Positions 33,920 to 44,699 of a DNA stretch of 64,000 nucleotides are shown one piece after another; the first letter of the stretch is position 1; each line of letters starts with the position of its first letter. The notes under the pieces were generated by a model. It worked only from the letters and a program-made list of their open reading frames with translations, was not told the origin of the DNA and searched no databases. The stretch is from Tubulanus polymorphus (Eukaryota; Nemertea; Palaeonemertea; Tubulaniformes; Tubulanidae), in NCBI RefSeq assembly GCF_964204645.1, contig NC_134031.1:9522501-9586500 (forward strand), in the 5' to 3' direction. The translations under genes were made by a program, and so were the position numbers.

Positions 33920-34222
33920 TTAATTTGAATTATACAGTTTATTGTTAAGCTCATGAATATATTTATGATTCCTTAATGATTTATCATTTTTATATCTTTT
34001 ATTACAAATTTCACAACACTTAATATTATTCAATCTATCTGAAATATAATTCATATTTTCTATTAATTCAGTGTATCTAATTTTACAGCAATCATAGAAT
34101 TCTAACAACTGTTTTATACTATAAATTGAAAAAGAAAATAAACCTGTAAGCATAATAATTGATTTAATATTCTGTTGATTTTTATATATTAGATGTAATA
34201 AGTTTAATATATTTTCACTCAT
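33920..34222 (-). CDS. Membrane protein with one C2H2 finger (right arm)
   Basis: Encodes the same 100 residues as 31,014-31,316 with no residue change, on the opposite strand. Its identity shows that the inverted duplication is very young, or that the arms are being converted. Confidence 0.6.
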   Translation of the reverse strand: MSENILNLLHLIYKNQQNIKSIIMLTGLFSFSIYSIKQLLEFYDCCKIRYTELIENMNYISDRLNNIKCCEICNKRYKNDKSLRNHKYIHELNNKLYNSN

Positions 34223-34242
34223 TTATTTATTTAATTAATTCA

Positions 34243-34440
34243 CTAATCTGATTCAATAACTTTTTTATGATTATTTTTATTTCCATTTAATTTTTTCAAT
34301 TTCTTGCTCAATTTTATATTTTCATTCATCAAATCCTTACTAATATTCTCATAGTATAAATAAAGCGCAGCCAATATTAATCCTCCTGCTACAAGATAAT
34401 GTTTCAAATCACTTTTCCCAGTTGGGATGAAACCATCCAT
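34243..34440 (-). CDS. Small single-pass membrane protein (right arm)
   Basis: Same as 30,796-30,996 except that a single base change (TAC to TAG context) ends the protein one residue earlier, after ESD. The start motif is kept on the minus strand at 34,441-34,459. Confidence 0.6.
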   Translation of the reverse strand: MDGFIPTGKSDLKHYLVAGGLILAALYLYYENISKDLMNENIKLSKKLKKLNGNKNNHKKVIESD

Positions 34441-34461
34441 TTATTTAGGAGAAAATTTCAG

Positions 34462-35283
34462 CTGTCTTATCATTTCAACTGCCAAACAATTTATCATTTC
34501 AACTGCCAAACAATTTATCATTTCAACTGTTAAACAATTTATCATTTCAACTGTCAAACAATTTATCATTTCAACTGTTAAACAATTTATCATTTCAACT
34601 GTCTTATCATTTCAACAGTCGAACAATTTATCATTTCAACTGTCAAACAATTTATCATTTCAACTGTTAAACAATTTATCATTTCAACTGTTAATCAATT
34701 TATCATTTCAACTGTCAAACAATTTATCATTTCAACTGTCAAACAATTTATCACTTCAACTGTTAATCAATTTATCATTTCAACTGTTAAACAATTTATC
34801 ATTTCAACTGTCAAACAATTTATCATTTCAACTGTTAATCAATTTATCATTTCAACTGTCAAACAATTTATCATTTCAACTGTCAAACAATTTATCACTT
34901 CAACTGTTAATCAATTTATCATTTCAACTGTTAAACAATTTATCATTTCAACTGTCTTATCATTTCAACAGTCGAACAATTTATCATTTCAACTGTTAAA
35001 CAATTTAACATTTCAACTGTTAAACAATTTAACATTTCAACTGTTAAACAATTTATCATTTCAACTGTTAAACAATTTATCATTTCAACTGTCAAACAAT
35101 TTAACATTTCAACTGTTAAACAATTTAACATTTCAACTGTTAAACAATTTAACATTTCAACTGTCAAACAATTTATCATTTCAACTGTTAAACAATTTAA
35201 CATTTCAACTGTTAAACAATTTATCATTTCAACTGTTAAACAATTTAACATTTCAACTGTTAAACAATTTATCATTTTAACAG
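34462..35283. repeat. 24-bp minisatellite
   Basis: About 34 units of AACAATTTATCATTTCAACTG plus T-C/T-A, period 24. Variants: TCATT/TCACT/AACATT and GTCA/GTTA. Because 24 is a multiple of three, both strands give long repetitive ORFs (34,427-34,999 plus; 34,943-35,275 minus) which are not genes. A single related unit, AACATTTTATAAACTGTTAA, lies upstream of the left-arm gene at about 30,760-30,780, a likely seed. Confidence 0.95.
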
Positions 35284-35337
35284 TCTATTAGATATTTAAA
35301 TCTTTTAACTCAATTCAATAATTATAATGTAGAATTG

Positions 35338-35988
35338 TTACTCTTTACGCCAGTTTTTATGTTTAATTGTTTCATAATGCTTTGATTTATGTGATTTTAA
35401 ATATTTACCTCCGCAATAACAATGCACTTTTTCATTAGGATTGAATTTTCTAAATTCATCATCTAATTTACATTGAACTGCAATATCTTTATAAGAATTA
35501 TTATTATCTAATTCACATTGAATTCCAATATTTGATGAATTTTCATTATAGATAATTTGTTTATTATCAAAATTGAAATAATACAATTGTCTTTTTTCAA
35601 TTCTTAAGTTAATCAAATCATTGTAATCTTTTGAAAGTATTATATCATCATTTCTTTCATTGAAAGGAGTTTTAAGAATATTAATTATGTTTTCATCTAA
35701 AGTTCCTTTAAAATTCAAAACTGTATTGAATATTTTAGGATTTTTAACGCCATTATCAAAAGTATCTACTAGTTCAGTAATTAAATATGTTTCATTTGAT
35801 AATATTTGATTAATCATAGTTATGTTATCGATTTTATAATACCTTGCGGACACTAAATTTGTTGCTGAAATATAATTTTTAATGTAAAACTGTGAAAATG
35901 ATTTATTGGTTTCATTGATTTCGATTTTAAAGTTGGGTTCTTCTTCTTCTTTCTTCATTTTTATAACAAAACTTTTATTAAAACTCAT
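35338..35988 (-). CDS. 216-codon protein with C-terminal zinc-binding motif
   Basis: Intact ORF. The N-terminal half has mixed charged and hydrophobic strands (NYISATNLVSARYYKIDNIT). Two related segments, GIQCELDNN and AVQCKLDDE, follow near residues 150-180. The C-terminus has HCYCGGKYLKSHKSKHYETI-KH, a C-x-C...H...H knuckle-like finger. On the minus strand, facing the palindrome. No recognised family; a nucleic-acid-binding role is possible. Upstream of its ATG the sequence is ATATTTATATTTGAATG, without the T-run start motif. Confidence 0.65.
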   Translation of the reverse strand: MSFNKSFVIKMKKEEEEPNFKIEINETNKSFSQFYIKNYISATNLVSARYYKIDNITMINQILSNETYLITELVDTFDNGVKNPKIFNTVLNFKGTLDENIINILKTPFNERNDDIILSKDYNDLINLRIEKRQLYYFNFDNKQIIYNENSSNIGIQCELDNNNSYKDIAVQCKLDDEFRKFNPNEKVHCYCGGKYLKSHKSKHYETIKHKNWRKE

Positions 35989-36019
35989 TCAAATATAAAT
36001 ATTCGATGTTTTAAATATG

Positions 36020-36450
36020 AATTATTTCACTCATACTTTTATATTGAATAATCTATCAATTTATATGTTATTCATATATATTTTATTCATGTATATGATT
36101 ATTTTAAGAGTAATAGGGGTAATGGGCTTTCATATCAAAGGTTGAAGGGGCGAGTGAGTAAAAAATGAAAAATATGAAAATAATAACAATTTCTACTTGA
36201 ATTAGGAGTGAAACTCATAAAAAATTAAAAATAATTCTCACACGCTCGAATTTATTTCACTCACACTTTACTCACACTTTTTTCTAGCGAGTAAAAATGA
36301 AAAATAAATTCGAGTGTGTGAGAATTGTTTTTCATTTTTTATGAGTTTCGCGACTAATTCAAGTAGAAATTGTTATTATTTTCATATTTTTCATTTTTTA
36401 TGAGCTCGACCTTTCGACCTTTGGTATGAAAGCCCATTACCCCTATTACT
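36020..36450. repeat. P4 right terminal repeat with complete terminal hairpin
   Basis: 36,020-36,107 matches the P2 left end in reverse. From 36,109 (AGTAATAGGGG) to 36,450 (CCCCTATTACT) two arms enclose a spacer that is itself palindromic around TTCACTCACACTTTACTCAC. The whole 342-bp unit can fold into one long hairpin. The spacer differs from that of P2. Confidence 0.8.
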
Positions 36451-38974
36451 CTTATTCTATGGGCTGAGGTTCGAATCTAATCAACAACTCGTACTCCTAG
36501 AATCAAAATATCCTCAAGTTATCATTACTTAAAATGATTCGTATGCTTCGCTAGCGTTCGCAGTACACTTTGAAGGGATTACTGTCGATCATCTAGTGCT
36601 CAGTAGAAATAGTAAAATCGATATATGTTTTTCTTAATCAAGATGAGAATCATCGATAAATTCAATTTGGAAGGGCTAGATTTTTATGTGGCGGATTAGT
36701 TCCCGTTACCTGGATAGACTCACGCTTATAAATCAACAACCATGTTAACGCGTCATCTTACTTGATAAATACATATTCAAATAATATCAGATTGCAAAGA
36801 CCTGCAATGGGCTCGATAACTAAATTATGTCTATTAATGTATATCGTGTATTATTAATCTATAAATACAATGTTTGAATTTGAAGGTCAGTATTTGCCTA
36901 AAGATGTTCATTGCACATTTTAGATATCATCGTTTTTGATAGTGTGGTTTTTTCTATTTTCTCGAAAGACATGAAACAAAATGTAGATATGTATTCGGAT
37001 TTTCGTAGGTCCATTTTAATTGCATAGCAGAGTACCGAATATTAGATCCCGTTGACTATTGACCTCCTCAGTTGTTTTTGTTATAGCGAGCCCATGGTGC
37101 AACTATGGCGATATCCTCTTGTTTTTGTATAAGGTAAAAGGCTTCAAATAGAAATGGCACAATTTATTTTGGGATGGATTAGAACTAAGCATTCTTGAGA
37201 GCACTTGAGAGCGGCTGAACGAGCAACCCTATTAGTTTATACAGTGAGACCATCACCTAAACTGTCTCCTATGCGATCTTTCTGTAGGTTCATTGGCATA
37301 GATTTATCAAATACTGGTTGGACCACATGAAAAAATAATTTCTTTACTATAATTTAGGGTGTAGGAGTCAGCACTCACACCCTATTTTTCATACACTAGT
37401 TTTCATTACCGATACCTTTAATCTGTGTCGCATTAGACTGATCGATTTCACTATTATGTTAACCGTAGCGTGCCTATATAGTCTATGTGTTAATATTAAC
37501 TTTCGGACTATTTATTCATTGAAAACGAGAGCAGAAAATACACAGTCAATATGGCTCAGTTATTTCAGAATTTCAAAGTAGGCCTATATATAATTATATA
37601 ATGCCGACACTAAAAGCCCCAGATCGTTGCTTGCTGGTGCAGGTTGAATGGAATTATTTACTGAACTGGAATTTCCTACTGGATGTTTTATATAAACTTA
37701 AATTTCAGTGAATCTGCGATAATCCATACATAGAATATTCGTTACCCCGAATTTTGACTTCAAAATCCGAGCCCGTAATTCAGTCCCGGCAGGAGTGGTG
37801 GGTTAGTAGGGACACACCAAATAAATAAGAGATGAACATAAGCTCTGAATAATGTTGAAGGTATTAAAATGATAACAAGATGATGACAGCGATTCCGATC
37901 TCAAAAGCCTATTTCAGGACTTTGAAACCCGTGAGGTTTGTTCCTATATCATATGCGTTGCCCGATTATGAGACCGATATCAGAAGATATTAAATGAGGA
38001 CTTATGAATCAGGCGTTAAAATCCATTTTTTCAAATACCATAAAGTTAATTCTTCAACTGGAGGTAACTCAACTGTTCCAAGACTGTTCTGACAAAAATT
38101 GTTCTGCTGGTACAAGTACATTTATTCATGTTCATGGTCAACGTCAATAGAACAAATAGCTCACTAATATCACTGCATCGTGTCAATGTGAAATGTTTCA
38201 CATATTATTTGATATATTTTCATGATATAGAATATCCATTCTATTTGTTTTGTTGTATGAAACCGGAACGTTCAATCATAAGTCCAATCTAATTGGCTCA
38301 TACTCATAACAATGATAATCATATCTAATTTAACTCATTGTGATCGAAACTCACTGAAAATATTATTTAGATAAAACGAAACTTGCTTAAACTAGTGGAT
38401 TAACATAGTGGATTTTCCATCTGAGTTCTATAAGGGTTTCTATTTTCGAGAAAATGAACAATTGAATCAAACGACCAATTGTAATTACTATACGAAAATT
38501 AAAATATCATTTGGTTTAATCTGATCACACCATTCTCGCATCAGAATACCACGAGCACCGGCTAAAACTATTAATCTAAATGTGATATTTCTTAGTGATG
38601 ACACAACTATTTCGAATCAGTTGCAATGCCGCCTACTACTGGCCTGAACTTTCGCATGGTTCGCTCTTTCTTCGAGACCATGCATTTGACCGCTGTAAAG
38701 ACTTTCTTTGTAGGCCTATACTAGAGCATTTTATTTATAATTCCGTAACATTAGGACATAAAGCTACATAGACCGATAGCGACCAGGCCATTCCGTCTAC
38801 CCGATAATACCTATTGCACATGGACACTTTAACGAACTTCAATAATACACGCACTATACATCACTGCTGGATATTAAGAACACTTAAAAGTCAGTGTATA
38901 CATTGAACATTCTCAGATTCAGATCTTAGGAAGAGAGTTCAAATATCCGAATAACCATAGAAGCGATAACATTA
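36451..38974. other. Non-coding DNA, nothing recognised
   Basis: Single-copy-looking AT-rich sequence with no supported ORF, RNA gene or repeat array. A short hairpin (GGGTGTAGGAGTCAGCACTC ending ACACCC) lies near 37,358-37,383. Confidence 0.5.
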
Positions 38975-39325
38975 AAAACCTCATTTTCTAATGAGTAAAT
39001 ACAGTTTATTAACACGAACGTTTTCGGGATCATATCCCCTCATCAGGTGAAATACAAGTGAATCAAATGATTAAACTACAGGTTTATATACAACATAAGT
39101 TACACAATTACAAGTGCTAAATTCTAAGCTAATTACAAACCAAGTATTTAATTACAAACTAATTATTTGAATACATTTAGGATAAAGGATGAGCCGTTTT
39201 GAAATAATTGTTGATTTAAAGAGGGTCGTTGCGCTTTAATAAACAGGGCCTCCCTAATTTTACAGTCGAGATCAGATGAACCTTTGTCTAGAATTTTGAA
39301 TTTGTAATTAAATACTTGGTTTGTA
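38975..39325 (-). mobile_element. Penelope-like retroelement 3' fragment
   Basis: On the minus strand, about 39,175-39,320 encodes NYKFKILDKGSSDLDCKIRE followed by AQRPSLNQQLFQNGSS, which resembles the C-terminal end of the GIY-YIG endonuclease domain of Penelope-like elements. Downstream, CCTGATGAGGGGATATGATC then CGAAAACGTTCGTGTTAATA is the kind of 3' tail seen in these elements. Truncated and inactive. Confidence 0.6.
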
Positions 39326-40833
39326 ATTTCCTCTTTTCTAAGATCAATGGTATCCTAGATCTAGATATCAATATTTTGTCTAATGCCGTAAAAACTAAAA
39401 TTCTACTAAATAATAGTCGTATCGTAAGTGTTTGCGGATTCATATCAGCCGCAATGAAACTTCGAAATTCTAAATTCTTTCTTCTTAATCCAATGTCACA
39501 TGTTTGTTGTACTTGTAAATGTCAATGTGTCTTGTAAGCCTTATTATAGGCTGGCTTGTTTATCGAGATGACACGTTAATAAAGATATATATTTATATAC
39601 ACTAATACAGATAAAAGAGCTGACATTCTATCTTTAATTAGTATTCAATCTCCATCACTATCATATAGCAATAGATCCGCTCGCGTATTGTGAATCACTT
39701 TGAAAATAACCCGACAGTGGAAAAAGTATAACACACTGTGTCATAAAAGATCCAGTTGCGAGACGATACTGCGATTCAGCTAAACAACTTTTCCATCAAT
39801 TCCGTTAATAGAAATAAAAGCAAACAATAGATTTAGAATATATCAAAAACATTTGAATGTTTTGCTTTGCATGCTAGTAACAAAATAGATAACTGATTAG
39901 TGTTGAACCAGTTCCTTTAGGAATAAGATGAAAAGCTTATTATGTGGTAGTAGTTCATGTCACGTAAATTCTGTTATGGCTTCTTTAACTGAAAACTTCA
40001 ATAATATCTATAATGCTGGGTATATATATACACGTACGTGGGTAAGATGATAATTGTTCCGTATAATTTCCTACCGGTAAACTTTTATTCATTTATCAAA
40101 AGTTTTATTAATTCAATTTCGTGGTCGATTCCTTGGCAGGTTTTGAATTCTTAACGTCGTGTCAAAATGAGGTCCGCAAATTATTTCAGTTATTGAGTCT
40201 ATTGGGTCATGGTGGAGATGGGAAATTATCGAAGACTGGGATTCCGATTCCATGTCAAAATGAGTTCCCGGAACTCATTGTTGCTAGGTTTTTGGAAACG
40301 CTCGCCATCGAGGATGGGAATTTGATTATACTGGTGTCCGTTTGGTGCAAATCAATGACATAATAACCCAACATCGCCTATTCTAAGCCGGCTTGAAAAT
40401 GAGGTTAAGTGGTTCCCGTGGCTTCAATTCAAAGAAAACAGGTTTTCATCTACTTCAAAATTAAGCCGAAAACAGGGAAATTAACTGTATTTTCCTTATT
40501 TGTCGCATACACCCTTAAAGGCAGAAACCCGTTATCGCTGCTTGCAGCTATATTTTTCCATTAGGTTTCGAATCCAAATATTACAAGTCCAGAATTCTAC
40601 TGCATTGAGCATGCGTCAACATACTTATATAGGCAAATCTGTGAAAATTACTGTAATTCGTGTACGTGTAAAAACAGCATTTTAAGTATTGAGTGAGCTT
40701 CTATGTACTACAATCACTGATGTTACTGTACTGGTGTCATTATAACATGGATAGGATTGGGTCAGGACTAGCCTAAAATCTTATTCAGTATATTCACTTT
40801 TCACTCGATATTATTAAAACAATGCAGTATGCC
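39326..40833. other. Non-coding DNA with one repeat motif
   Basis: No supported gene. GCAGAAACCCGTTATCGCTG followed by CTTGCAGCTATATTT at about 40,521-40,556 is an inverted copy of the motif that opens the reverse transcriptase fragments at 10,878 and 15,816. Confidence 0.5.
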
Positions 40834-40837
40834 TTAA

Positions 40838-41258
40838 GGTAGGGTCACGCGTATTTTTTCGCCCGATCGCGGCGAATTTATAAATCGCCCGAAAAATTCG
40901 CTCGACGTGTGGCCACTCACGGCGACGACGATTTCGTTGGCCGACTCGATCGCCCGTATCATACATGTTTAATTTTTCGGCCGATTATTTACGCCGGCGA
41001 TCCGATCGCCCGCAAATTCGCTCGTCTGCCCGCACTCAGCGAATTCCGCCGAGCGATCCATTTTTATCAACCAATAGGATGCATTGTTGATATCATGTGA
41101 GTTGTTAACTCTCTTCCACTAAGTACCCGTCGCTGACCGAATTTCGGTTTCATCGCTACGTGTGCCCACTCGTATCGGGCGTATAAATTCGGCGGCGAAT
41201 TCACTGGCGAATTTAATCGTCGCGATCGGGCGAAAAAATACCCTCGTGTGTCCCTACC
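40838..41258. mobile_element. 421-bp non-autonomous transposon with TTAA target duplication
   Basis: Ends GGTAGGGTCACGCGTATTTT and, inverted, CCCTCGTGTGTCCCTACC, with CGCCCGATCGCG / CGCGATCGGGCG further in. TTAA flanks both sides (40,834-40,837; 41,259-41,262). This fits piggyBac- or Kolobok-type MITEs. The interior is CG-rich and non-coding. Confidence 0.85.
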
Positions 41259-41512
41259 TTAAAGTATTCGCACACAGAAAGGCTGATTGAGCCATGTGAT
41301 TAAATTTTGCACAGGCCTTGTCTGCTGACCTGACATTTATAGTCAGACCTAGATCCAAAACGTTCATATGATCACGGCTTTAATAAAAGAAAACAAGAAA
41401 TCATTATGTAGGCCTGTACATTTTGCTGTACGTAGGTTTGGTATACCGATTTCTCCAATCTCGACAGATGAGTGTACGGTACAGCTGAAAGCATTATACC
41501 AATGGGAATAGG

Positions 41513-42916
41513 GCCTATTATGGTGGCTGATAAGGGCCATAGCGTAAAATTCCTGGTATGTAAATGAGGGCGCCAGAACGCCAGAACGCCAAAACGAAAA
41601 AAAACGTCCAATTTTCTCTAAAAGTTCGTTTTGGCGCGCCAAAACAAAGAAAATTCCGTTTTGGCGCCCCCGCCAAAACGAACTTTCATTTTGGCGCCCC
41701 CGCCAAAACGAACTTTCATTTTGGCGCCCCCGCCAAAACGAACTTTCGTTTTGGCGCCCCCGCCAAAACAACGAAAAACGTCCAATTTTCTCTAAAAGTT
41801 CGTTTTGGCGCGCCAAAACAAAGAAAATTCCGTTTTGGCGCCCCCGCCAAAACGAACTTTCATTTTGGCGCCCCCGCCAAAACGAACTTTCGTTTTGGCG
41901 CCCCCGCCAAAACAACGAAAAACGTCGAAATTTCTCTAAAAGTTCGTTTTGGCGCGCCAAAACGGAGAATATTCCGTTTTGGCGCCCCCGCCAAAACGAA
42001 CTTTCATTTTGGCGCCCCCGCCAAAACGAACTTTCGTTTTGGCGCCCCCGCCAAAACAACGAAAAACGTCGAAATTTCTCTGAAAGTTCGTTTTGGCGCG
42101 CCAAAACAAAGAAAAGTTCGTTTTGGCGCGGTTATTTCCGTTTTGGCGCCCCCGCCAAAACAAGCATTCAACCACAGTAAAATTATTTTTCAAATTGGCG
42201 CGTTGATCTTGTGTGTAATTTGCATAAATTTGCATAAATGAAAATATTTTACGTATATATAGAATTATTTTACGTGGTTTAAAGTTCGTATTGGCGGGGG
42301 CGCCAAAACGAAAGTTCGTTTTGGCGGGGGCGCCAAAACGGAATATTCGTTGTTTTGGCGCGCCAAAACGAACTTTCAGAGAAAATTGGACGTTTTTCGT
42401 TGTTTTGGCGGGGGCGCCAAAACGAAAGTTCGTTTTGGCGGGGGCGCCAAAATGAAAGTTCGTTTTGGCGGGGGCGCCAAAACGGAATATTCGTTGTTTT
42501 GGCGCGCCAAAACGAACTTTAAGAGAAAATTGGACGTTTTTCGTTGTTTTGGCGGGGGCGCCAAAACGAAAGTTCGTTTTGGCGGGGGCGCCAAAATGAA
42601 AGTTCGTTTTGGCGGGGGCGCCAAAACGGAATTGTCTTTGTTTTGGCGCGCCAAAACGAACTTTTAGAGAAAATTGGACGTTTTTCGTTGTTTTGGCGGG
42701 GGCGCCAAAACGAAAGTTCGTTTTGGCGGGGGCGCCAAAATGAAAGTTCGTTTTGGCGGGGGCGCCAAAACGGAATATTCGTTGTTTTGGCGCGCCAAAA
42801 CGAACTTTTAGAGAAAATTGGACGTTTTTTTTCGTTTTGGCGTTCTGGCGTTCTGGCGCCCTCATTTACATACCAGGAATTTTACGCTATGGCCCTTATC
42901 AGCCACCATAGCCTAT
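41513..42916. mobile_element. Foldback element with hairpin sub-repeats and 6-bp target duplication
   Basis: The element is 41,519-42,910, bounded by TATGGTGGCTGATAAGGGCC and its reverse complement. GCCTAT is duplicated at 41,513-41,518 and 42,911-42,916. Each arm (to about 42,160; from about 42,280) is a stack of sub-repeats built on CGTTTTGGCG-GGGG-CGCCAAAACG and TTTTGGCGCGCCAAAA, so it can fold both as a whole and locally. The central 120 bp is AT-rich and unique. ORFs of up to 309 codons across it are products of the repeats. Confidence 0.88.
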
Positions 42917-43335
42917 TGATTGGGCTCATTGTTTCTTGCTTTAGAATATAGAAATAAGCCAATGTTCATTCAAATATCCAACATCTGTGAAAGTTTGAAT
43001 ACTGTATACAGGTTTTCATGTTCTATGAATATTTTGCAGTTCATGGGTTTATGCTGTTGTCAAAAACATGAAGATAAATGGTCAAGGGCAGTCAGTCAAC
43101 ACCAACTCTCTTCGACCGATGTTGCTTCATACCATATACGGTCTGATTCTTTCAACTCAAGCAAAGCGATTAACACGATCGACATAAGACTGGAATAGTT
43201 TGCCGTTGACTAACAGTTTATTAACTAGTGGAATAGGTTTGATATTTACGCACGAGTTGCAAGGTTTAAATTGTTTATCAGTATAGAATTAGTAATCCAT
43301 AAAAGCCAAAATCAACATTAATAGAACAGATCCAT
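42917..43335. other. Non-coding DNA, nothing recognised
   Basis: No supported gene or repeat. Confidence 0.5.
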
Positions 43336-44466
43336 TTTTTAGCCCACTTGGGACTTAAGTCCCAGCGGGCTATTGCGTTCACTTTTCGTCCGTCCGTCCG
43401 TCCGTCCGTCCGTCCGTAGACGGGATCCAGTTATTTTGGGAAGTTTTGAAGACGCTTCAAGGTAATGTCTTGATATTTGGTTTATACATGTATCGACCCT
43501 AGACACATCTTCAGTCCAAAAACTGGCCCTGTCAGAATCAAGATGGCCGACTGTCAGCCATTGTTGTTCGTCAAAATCAGCACTTATTACACTTTTTGAA
43601 CTTTTTGAGGGAAATTTTGAAGACGCTTATATCAATTACCTTGATCTTTCGTATATATTTGAACCTCTCAAGGGCCCGTCACCATAAGAAAAATTGGGTC
43701 AATCGGACTCAAGATGGCCGTCCTATGACCTTTTTAGGGGCCAGAAATGTCAATTTTGGCCCAAATTTTGAGTCGTGTAGCTTCCTACTGGTTTGCCATT
43801 TCTCATCGCAATTTGTGATGGGTATTCTTTGGAAAGGGATGTTTTATACCTGAGCCAGGTATTTTTCGATCGGCCAATTGTGACGCAATTGGCGGCCATC
43901 TTGGTTTCATTTGTACTCATTCATAGGTGGGAAAAAGTTTTTCCACATTATATTGATACCTAAGCATATTTTGTTACCACAATTAATTGCAAAGTTGTAG
44001 CTCATGACATCGTCTATGATTGAAGTGAGTTTTAAGGACATTGGTAATTCTATATGATCGCCAGGGGGCGTTGAATAGTAGAATAACTTAGTATTTCCTT
44101 ATTAGATTGGTACCTAGGCATATTTTGTTAGATCAATTGGAAAGTTGTAGTTTATGACATGTTCTATGATTGTGGTGAGTTTCAAGGTCATTGGGTTTTG
44201 CACATGGTCAGTAGGGGGCTTTGAATAGTAGAATTACTTACTGGAAATAGTAGTATTTCCTTATTAAATTGGTAACAAGGCATATTTTGTTATCACAATC
44301 AATTACTAAATCGTAGCTGCTGACATGTTCTATGATTGTGGTGAGTTTCAAGGTCATTGGTTTTTGTATATGGTCACCAGGGGGCGTTGAATATTGAAAT
44401 TGTTAGATTGTTGAGCATCGGAAACCATTTCCCAAGTGAGCATGGTGTCCCTGGACCCCTAGTTAA
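43336..44466 (+). mobile_element. 1.1-kb repeat element with internal tandem block
   Basis: It starts AGCCCACTTGGGACTTAAG (inverted repeat CTTGGGACTTAAGTCCCAG) and ends TGGTGTCCCTGGACCCCTAG. A (CCGT)n run sits at about 43,389-43,417. Three related tandem units of about 150-166 bp lie between 43,940 and 44,400, each with TCTATGATTG, GTGAGTTT and AGGGGGC (or similar). Both ends recur, inverted, in the short copy at 11,465-11,622. No coding region; class unknown. Confidence 0.65.
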
Positions 44467-44660
44467 GTGTGGTGATACAAAATAAATGCTTGGTCTGATC
44501 AATTCATATCTATTGATTTTACGTCCACGTAAGTTTGGTTTCAAAGCTGAATCACATTGGACATTTACACTAGTGCTTGTATATTAGGTTCGAATCTGTC
44601 AATACATTATATTTCATGTATCGGCTTTAAATTTTCAACCTGAATGGCATGGTGCGGATT

Positions 44661-44699
44661 TGCAGAAAACCCGTTACCGCTGCTTTGCCGCTATATTTT
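44661..44699 (-). repeat. Dispersed motif copy
   Basis: Reverse complement of AAATATAGCGGCAAAGCAGC and following ACGGGTTTTC. Other copies are at 10,878, 15,816 and 40,521. Confidence 0.6.

Larger units (their letters stand above)
30777..34459. repeat. 3.7-kb near-perfect palindrome
   Basis: Arms of about 1.79 kb (30,777-32,565 and 32,671-34,459) are reverse complements with only scattered differences, such as one base altering a stop context at 30,993/34,243 and one at about 32,043. Matching points sum to 65,236, so the centre is 32,618. The central 105 nt differ. Each arm holds a small membrane protein gene, a membrane/zinc-finger gene and a 1.2-kb AT-rich block. Either a recent inverted duplication or an assembly artefact. 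Confidence 0.9.
27950..36450. mobile_element. P4: Polinton-ended element with non-Polinton cargo
   Basis: The left end is the Polinton terminal spacer and inner arm (to 28,144), leader and first 110 nt of the polymerase ORF, matching P2 880-1,394. The right end at 36,020-36,107 matches P2 1,077-1,165 in reverse, followed by a full terminal hairpin (36,109-36,450). Between these ends none of the recognised Polinton genes (polymerase body, capsid, ATPase, integrase) is present. Instead it has an intact 758-codon gene, two small genes present twice in a 3.7-kb palindrome, a 24-bp array and a 216-codon gene. It could be a non-autonomous or satellite element mobilised by Polinton proteins, or a virus lineage that captured Polinton ends. 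Confidence 0.7.

Noticed and set aside
34427-35275. 190-codon plus and 110-codon minus ORFs
   Set aside because: They are products of the 24-bp minisatellite, whose period is a multiple of three.
39316-41100. Short plus-strand ORFs (39,316; 40,121; 40,500; 40,909) as host exons
   Set aside because: No domain, splice context or codon pattern supports them; the one at 40,909 lies inside the TTAA transposon.
41364-42951. ORFs of 79-309 codons over the foldback element
   Set aside because: They arise on both strands from GC-rich sub-repeats and share no domain with known proteins.
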